Of a stretch of 38,164 bases of DNA, positions 34,586-38,164 are shown in pieces (within the stretch, counting starts at the first letter, position 1; every line of letters begins with the position of its first letter). A model generated the notes under the pieces. The model was not told the origin of the DNA and did no database searches. It saw only the letters and a list, made by a program, of their open reading frames with translations. The position numbers and the translations under genes were made by a program. Origin of the DNA: Paracoccaceae bacterium (GTDB lineage Bacteria; Pseudomonadota; Alphaproteobacteria; Rhodobacterales; Rhodobacteraceae); NCBI GenBank assembly GCA_003354145.1, contig PIVL01000008.1:1-38164 (forward strand), given 5' to 3'.

Positions 34586-35941
34586 ATGAAGACAGAGATT
34601 AACGACCGCACAGCCAAGCACGCTGAAATCAAGCCAAAACGCTATCACATCAAAGATACCAAGGTTGAGGGCTTCACGCTGCGGGTCAATCCGACCGGGC
34701 GAAAAACCATGGCGGCAATGGTTCGGGATCACCAAGGAAAGATGCGGACGGTTTCCATTGGCACCTATCCGGAAATGACCATCAAGGAAGGGCGCGAACG
34801 GTGCCGGAAGATCGCCTATGGCCTGAAGTATGGCGGCGAAGAGTTCGAGATGCCAATCGGCACACAAAAAGGCGATGCCACCACTTTTTTGCAACTTCTC
34901 GATGAGGTTCAGCCTGTGTTTGCCAAAACCAAAAAGGGTTGGCGACCTCGTGGCGGGCCTAAGTCAAAAAGTAATATGCGAAGCACAATCGAGTGCGTGT
35001 TTTCACCACTGCTGAAAAAGCCCGTTGAGGAGATCCCCGAGAAGGGCGTCGCATCCTGCACCAGCTCTTATGAACCCGTGCGACCAGTGAATGGCAAATC
35101 CAGCGCCAATGGGCAGGTTTCGCGGGCGCTGGCCTATCTTGCGCCGGTCTTTGATTGGGCTGCGCATCGCGGGAACTTTGCCAAGATCGGCGCTGGGAGG
35201 CTGGAAAAGTTGAACGCGCCCAATGTCAATCTTGTTCATGACCCTTCTACCGATGACCCGAGCATCAAGGGTATCCGTGATCGCGTGTTGAAGGAGGAAG
35301 AATTGGCCAAGGTTTTGCCGTTGCTGATTTATCCCGCACACCCAGATTTGCGCCGTAGGAATGTTCTGCCAGAAAAGGACTTTGGGCCGATTGCAATGAA
35401 GTTCGCCTTTCTGACGCTTGCCCGCGTCAGCGAAGTATCAAATGCGCGGTGGCAGGATCTCAATTTCAACAGCGGAGTCTGGACGCGTAAAGTCAAGGCA
35501 ACTGAAGGTGGGGAGCGCGAGGACGAATTGCCCTTGTCGCGCGCGGTCTTGGACTTGCTCAAAGCCCTACCCGGATATGCAAGCCGAGTTCCCACAGCTT
35601 ACATTTTCCCCAATCGGGACGGTGGCATACTGTCAAACTGGGACAGAACAAGCCGTGCTGTTTTTCAGGCCAGCAAAACGAGCGACTGGACGCGCCACGA
35701 CATCCGCCGGACCGGCTCGACCTTGTTGAAGGAATTGCGGACGCCCATTGAAACCATCGATGCGATCCTCGCGCACCTCGACCCTTTGGCAAAAACTGGG
35801 GCAAGTGGGTCAGCCAAGCATTACTTGGCCACTACCCGAATTTTGGTGGGGATCGAAGACGCCAGAGTCGAGGCCCTGAACAAGTTGGCAGAGGCCTACG
35901 AGGTGATTGTCAGCACTCCCGAAACCGCCGCTCCTGCTTAG
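34586..35941 (+). CDS. Site-specific tyrosine integrase (P4/DUF4102-type)
   Basis: A 451-residue integrase. The N-terminal arm domain reads KRYHIKDTKVEGFTLRVNPTGRKTMA and VSIGTYPEMTIKEGRERCRK, the DUF4102 type. The catalytic domain shows AFLTLARVSEVSNARWQDL (Arg), the ELPLSRAVLDLL strand, WTRHDIRRTGSTLLKEL (HxxR) and a Tyr in SAKHYLATTR (about residue 420). AAGGAAG five bases before the ATG at 34586 marks the start. It reads away from the tRNA fragment, so the element to the right is probably an integrated island using a tRNA-Met site. Confidence 0.84.
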   Translation: MKTEINDRTAKHAEIKPKRYHIKDTKVEGFTLRVNPTGRKTMAAMVRDHQGKMRTVSIGTYPEMTIKEGRERCRKIAYGLKYGGEEFEMPIGTQKGDATTFLQLLDEVQPVFAKTKKGWRPRGGPKSKSNMRSTIECVFSPLLKKPVEEIPEKGVASCTSSYEPVRPVNGKSSANGQVSRALAYLAPVFDWAAHRGNFAKIGAGRLEKLNAPNVNLVHDPSTDDPSIKGIRDRVLKEEELAKVLPLLIYPAHPDLRRRNVLPEKDFGPIAMKFAFLTLARVSEVSNARWQDLNFNSGVWTRKVKATEGGEREDELPLSRAVLDLLKALPGYASRVPTAYIFPNRDGGILSNWDRTSRAVFQASKTSDWTRHDIRRTGSTLLKELRTPIETIDAILAHLDPLAKTGASGSAKHYLATTRILVGIEDARVEALNKLAEAYEVIVSTPETAAPA

Positions 35942-35947
35942 GACACC

Positions 35948-35982
35948 GGACGGACGCCTCCCCTTAAGGGGGGCGTCCGTCC
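35948..35982. terminator. Very stable hairpin after the integrase gene
   Basis: Arms GGACGGACGCC (35948-35958) and GGCGTCCGTCC (35972-35982) pair perfectly, with further T-G and C-G pairs inside and a loop of 5 bases. Extra GTCC repeats follow the 3' arm. It starts seven bases after the integrase stop. No T-tract is present, so it could stop transcription by structure alone or have another role in the element. Confidence 0.5.
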
Positions 35983-36034
35983 GTCCGGAAAAATGCAGGA
36001 TTTGTTTCCGCGCGTTCCGCCCTGACCAAACATC

Positions 36035-37255
36035 ATGACCGGCTTCCGATTTTCCCCACCGAAGGCCGCAAACCAAATGCTCACTTTCAAGGATAAAATA
36101 GTGAAAAACACAACCTCCACCAAAGCCCTGAACGCTCCCACCTTCAATGGCGTCAGCCCTGTTTCGGCAAATAAGTTTCAGATCAATCCCAACCGGCCCT
36201 TCATCGTCAAAGGCCTCCTGCTGGCCGGGCAGGTAGGCATGATTGCTGGCGAACCCAATCTTGGGAAATCCGCAATCATGTCGTGCATTGCCTCCCATGT
36301 CGCCATGGGCCGCGACATGGGCGACATGAAGGTCAAACGCGCCGCAGTCCTCTATGTTGCCGCTGAAGACCCAGAGGGGATTCTGGAACGCGCTTACCCC
36401 TACATGCACAATGCGCCGGATGGCGCCGCCGCATTCGAAGTTCTCGATGTGGTCCCCGATTTGACTGACCCCAGAGCGGTCAAAGAGTTCTTGGCCTATG
36501 CCGAAGCGTTCCGTGAGTATCACCAATGCGATTACCTGCTGATTGTTTTCGACACCCTGAATCTGTCCATTGGTGATGCCGACGAAAACTCGGCACGGGA
36601 TATGAGCCGGGTGTTTCGCCACGCTCAGTTCATCGCAAAATCATCCGGGGCGCATGTCCTGTTCATTCACCATGTCGGCACCAGCGACAAAGGTAGGCCG
36701 CGCGGGTCTTCAGCAATGACAGCCACCCTCGACACACTCCTTACGCTGGAAAAAGCTGAAGACGATTCCGGTGTGGTTGCAATGTTGCTGCAAAAAAAGC
36801 AGAAGCGTATTCGGAAAGGTCGTGCCCTCGCTTTCCGCATCGAACCCTTCGAAGCTGGAACCGATGATGACGGCGATATATTCACGGTTCCGATGGCCGT
36901 GCCGTTCAAGCATGACAACTCGCTGACGATCTCGAAGGGGGCAAAGACGAAGCGCTCAACCAAGCCAAGTGTTTCAGGTGAGCGCGCCGCCGAAGTTATG
37001 CGGCTGCTGAAAGGTATGGCTAAACATGACGCCGGGAAGTGGCACAGCAGGAAGGATATTGGCGAACTGGTTGGCGGGCCGTTCAACGAGACCCGGGCCA
37101 ACAGCGACAATCACCGCAAAGCAGTCAGCCGAGCCCTGGAAAGCCTGCAAAAGGCAGGGTCGGTCGAAAAAGGCGAATGCGGAGGTTTCCGCTACGCTGC
37201 GCCGTTCGAGGTCATCGACGATGGCACCGAAAGTGAGAATCCCACGCTTCACTAA
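36035..37255 (+). CDS. AAA-family ATPase (RepA-like, RecA fold) of the mobile element
   Basis: A 406-residue protein with a RecA-type ATPase core: Walker A GEPNLGKSA (about 73-81), Walker B LLIVFDTLN (about 169-177) and IHHVGTSDKGRPRGSSAM as the sensor region. The C-terminal part (about 310-395) has a winged-helix look (KDIGELVGGPFNETRANSDNHRKAVSRALESLQKAG). This matches the AAA_25/RepA-like hexameric ATPases of plasmids and integrated islands, probably for replication. ATG 36035 has no clear site; an ATG at 36077 with GAAGG upstream is an alternative start. Confidence 0.78.
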   Translation: MTGFRFSPPKAANQMLTFKDKIVKNTTSTKALNAPTFNGVSPVSANKFQINPNRPFIVKGLLLAGQVGMIAGEPNLGKSAIMSCIASHVAMGRDMGDMKVKRAAVLYVAAEDPEGILERAYPYMHNAPDGAAAFEVLDVVPDLTDPRAVKEFLAYAEAFREYHQCDYLLIVFDTLNLSIGDADENSARDMSRVFRHAQFIAKSSGAHVLFIHHVGTSDKGRPRGSSAMTATLDTLLTLEKAEDDSGVVAMLLQKKQKRIRKGRALAFRIEPFEAGTDDDGDIFTVPMAVPFKHDNSLTISKGAKTKRSTKPSVSGERAAEVMRLLKGMAKHDAGKWHSRKDIGELVGGPFNETRANSDNHRKAVSRALESLQKAGSVEKGECGGFRYAAPFEVIDDGTESENPTLH

Positions 37256-37518
37256 CCCCGAGACCGGTCACGGCAACCCGATTGCCCAGTATCATTGGAC
37301 GCCCCCGGCTTCGGGGACGTTCTCTTGCGAAGTTGCTGGAAGCGATCCGCAAATAGATCGGCGACTTCGTTGCCGATGGTTTCCACCGCATCTAGCGGCA
37401 GTTCCCGCAGGTCATAGGACACCATTCTATGATTGCGGCAATAGATAGTGATGAACTTCAGCAATTGGCCGCTCTGCTTCCGCTTGTCGGCCAAAATATC
37501 AAGTTTTTCAGATTGCAT
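37252..37518 (-). CDS. Small unknown protein of the mobile element
   Basis: An 88-residue basic protein beginning MQSEKLDILADKRKQSGQLL, then ITIYCRNHRMVSYDLRELPL and a helical VADLFADRFQQLRKR. Its stop overlaps the stop of the convergent ATPase gene by 2-3 bases. I chose the ATG at 37518; the frame extends to 37662, but that longer part looks non-coding. No function is known to me. It is divergent from the broken relaxase gene and may be a small regulator. Confidence 0.55.
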   Translation of the reverse strand: MQSEKLDILADKRKQSGQLLKFITIYCRNHRMVSYDLRELPLDAVETIGNEVADLFADRFQQLRKRTSPKPGASNDTGQSGCRDRSRG

Positions 37519-37609
37519 GACGATTTTCCTATTTCCGTTTTCGAGGAGATAGGGAAGGCGCACAACGGATAAAAACATTGTTTTTATCCCCGCTACCCTC
37601 AACGGGATC

Positions 37610-38114
37610 ATGGCACTGTTTTCATTTCGGCACTCTGTAAAGACATTCTCCGAAAAGCGCACAGATGAAACTCGTGCGGCGAAGCTGGGCCAGACTGCGG
37701 CCCACCTTCGCTACATCGCCCGCCCGCAGGCGGCGCGTGTGGTGATGCAGGAACGGCTTTGGCATCGCCGATACGTCCGGAATCGACTGGCCAGTTGTAG
37801 TGGCAACTGTTTCTGTTACTGCCGTTGCGTTTGTTGCGGCACAGTTTGCAGGCAAACAGTCACGGGTCCACCGAATGAATGAGCAACGAATGCGCTGGTT
37901 CTCTTTTGAGATCGCTGCAATCGACCCGTTCATCTCTACCCTAGAACCGGAACAGCAACAAAAGCTGAAAGAGCAACTGGCCGAAAAACTCTTTGGGCAG
38001 GATCGGGTGATAGAAGATCGACCGACGAAGTTGCGCGGCGATGACTCTAAGTGTCTGATTCAAAACTCTACGCATGATTACAATGCCTTGCAATTCTGCG
38101 TGTTAGAGTTCTGA
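37610..38114 (+). pseudogene. Internally deleted MobA/MobL-type relaxase gene
   Basis: Codons from ATG 37610 read MALFSFRHSVKTFSEKRTDE, TRAAKLGQTAAHLRYIARPQ and AARVVMQERL, the typical start of a MobA/MobL relaxase. At about 37757 the reading frame changes; the other frame gives GFGIADTSGIDWPVVVATVS, a transmembrane-like segment and MNEQRMRWFSFEIAAIDPFI with EQQQKLKEQLAEKLFGQ, a plausible C-terminus. The catalytic His motifs and most of the protein are missing. A single out-of-frame deletion that joins the first 49 residues to the last 100 explains it. Confidence 0.6.
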
Positions 38115-38164
38115 TGTGGGCGATGAGTATCCATGCTTTTGAGCTTTCGATTGATTTCTCCCAG

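Noticed and set aside
1-38164. CRISPR array or large tandem repeat
   Set aside because: No regularly spaced direct repeats were seen while reading the window.

Overview
The window looks like chromosomal DNA of a marine alphaproteobacterium of the Roseobacter group (Rhodobacteraceae). The reasons are the clustering of trimethylamine N-oxide (TMAO) and monomethylamine genes in the roseobacter style, the protein family assignments, and the 3' half of a Rhodobacteraceae-like tRNA-Met. All family calls come from reading translated sequence and motifs; no database search was run.

Left part (1-3243): the start of a leftward CoxL/xanthine-dehydrogenase-type molybdoenzyme subunit, divergent from a DUF819 membrane protein and a PLP-dependent decarboxylase/lyase. 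The divergent region holds a perfect 20-bp palindrome and a second inverted repeat.

Methylated-amine block (3244-18688): a 5-hairpin structured leader, an Amt-type (methyl)ammonium transporter with a small one-helix membrane protein, a good terminator, an XRE-cupin regulator, then a promoter and a rightward operon mgsA-mgsB-mgsC-gmaS (N-methylglutamate synthase and gamma-glutamylmethylamide synthetase). Facing it is a leftward operon tmoX-tmoW-tmoV-tdm (TMAO ABC importer and TMAO demethylase), divergent from a LysR regulator. Together these import TMAO, split it to dimethylamine and formaldehyde, and feed monomethylamine nitrogen into glutamate. Tmm, the Dmm dimethylamine monooxygenase and Mgd (N-methylglutamate dehydrogenase) are not in the window.

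Second GS/GltS-like block (18710-27150): a leftward operon of a glutamine-synthetase-like ligase, glxB-glxC-glxD, a 137-aa unknown, a nitrilase-family hydrolase and a 195-aa unknown. It is headed by a wrecked FAD oxidoreductase and divergent from a GntR regulator, followed by a class-I glutamine-amidotransferase-like protein. It is a paralogous version of the first ligase/synthase set, and its GlxD keeps the Fe-S cysteines that MgsC has lost. Its substrate is unknown; this is the most interesting functional unit here.

Right part (27151-38164): a graveyard of IS3, IS110 and IS481 remnants, a broken alpha/beta hydrolase behind an FMO-cupin pair with a divergent AraC regulator, an IS91-type tyrosine recombinase with a truncated IS91 transposase fused in frame to a phage integrase, a 3' tRNA-Met fragment lying between two integrases (an attachment-site junction), and the start of a second integrated element with an AAA ATPase, a small unknown gene and an internally deleted relaxase.
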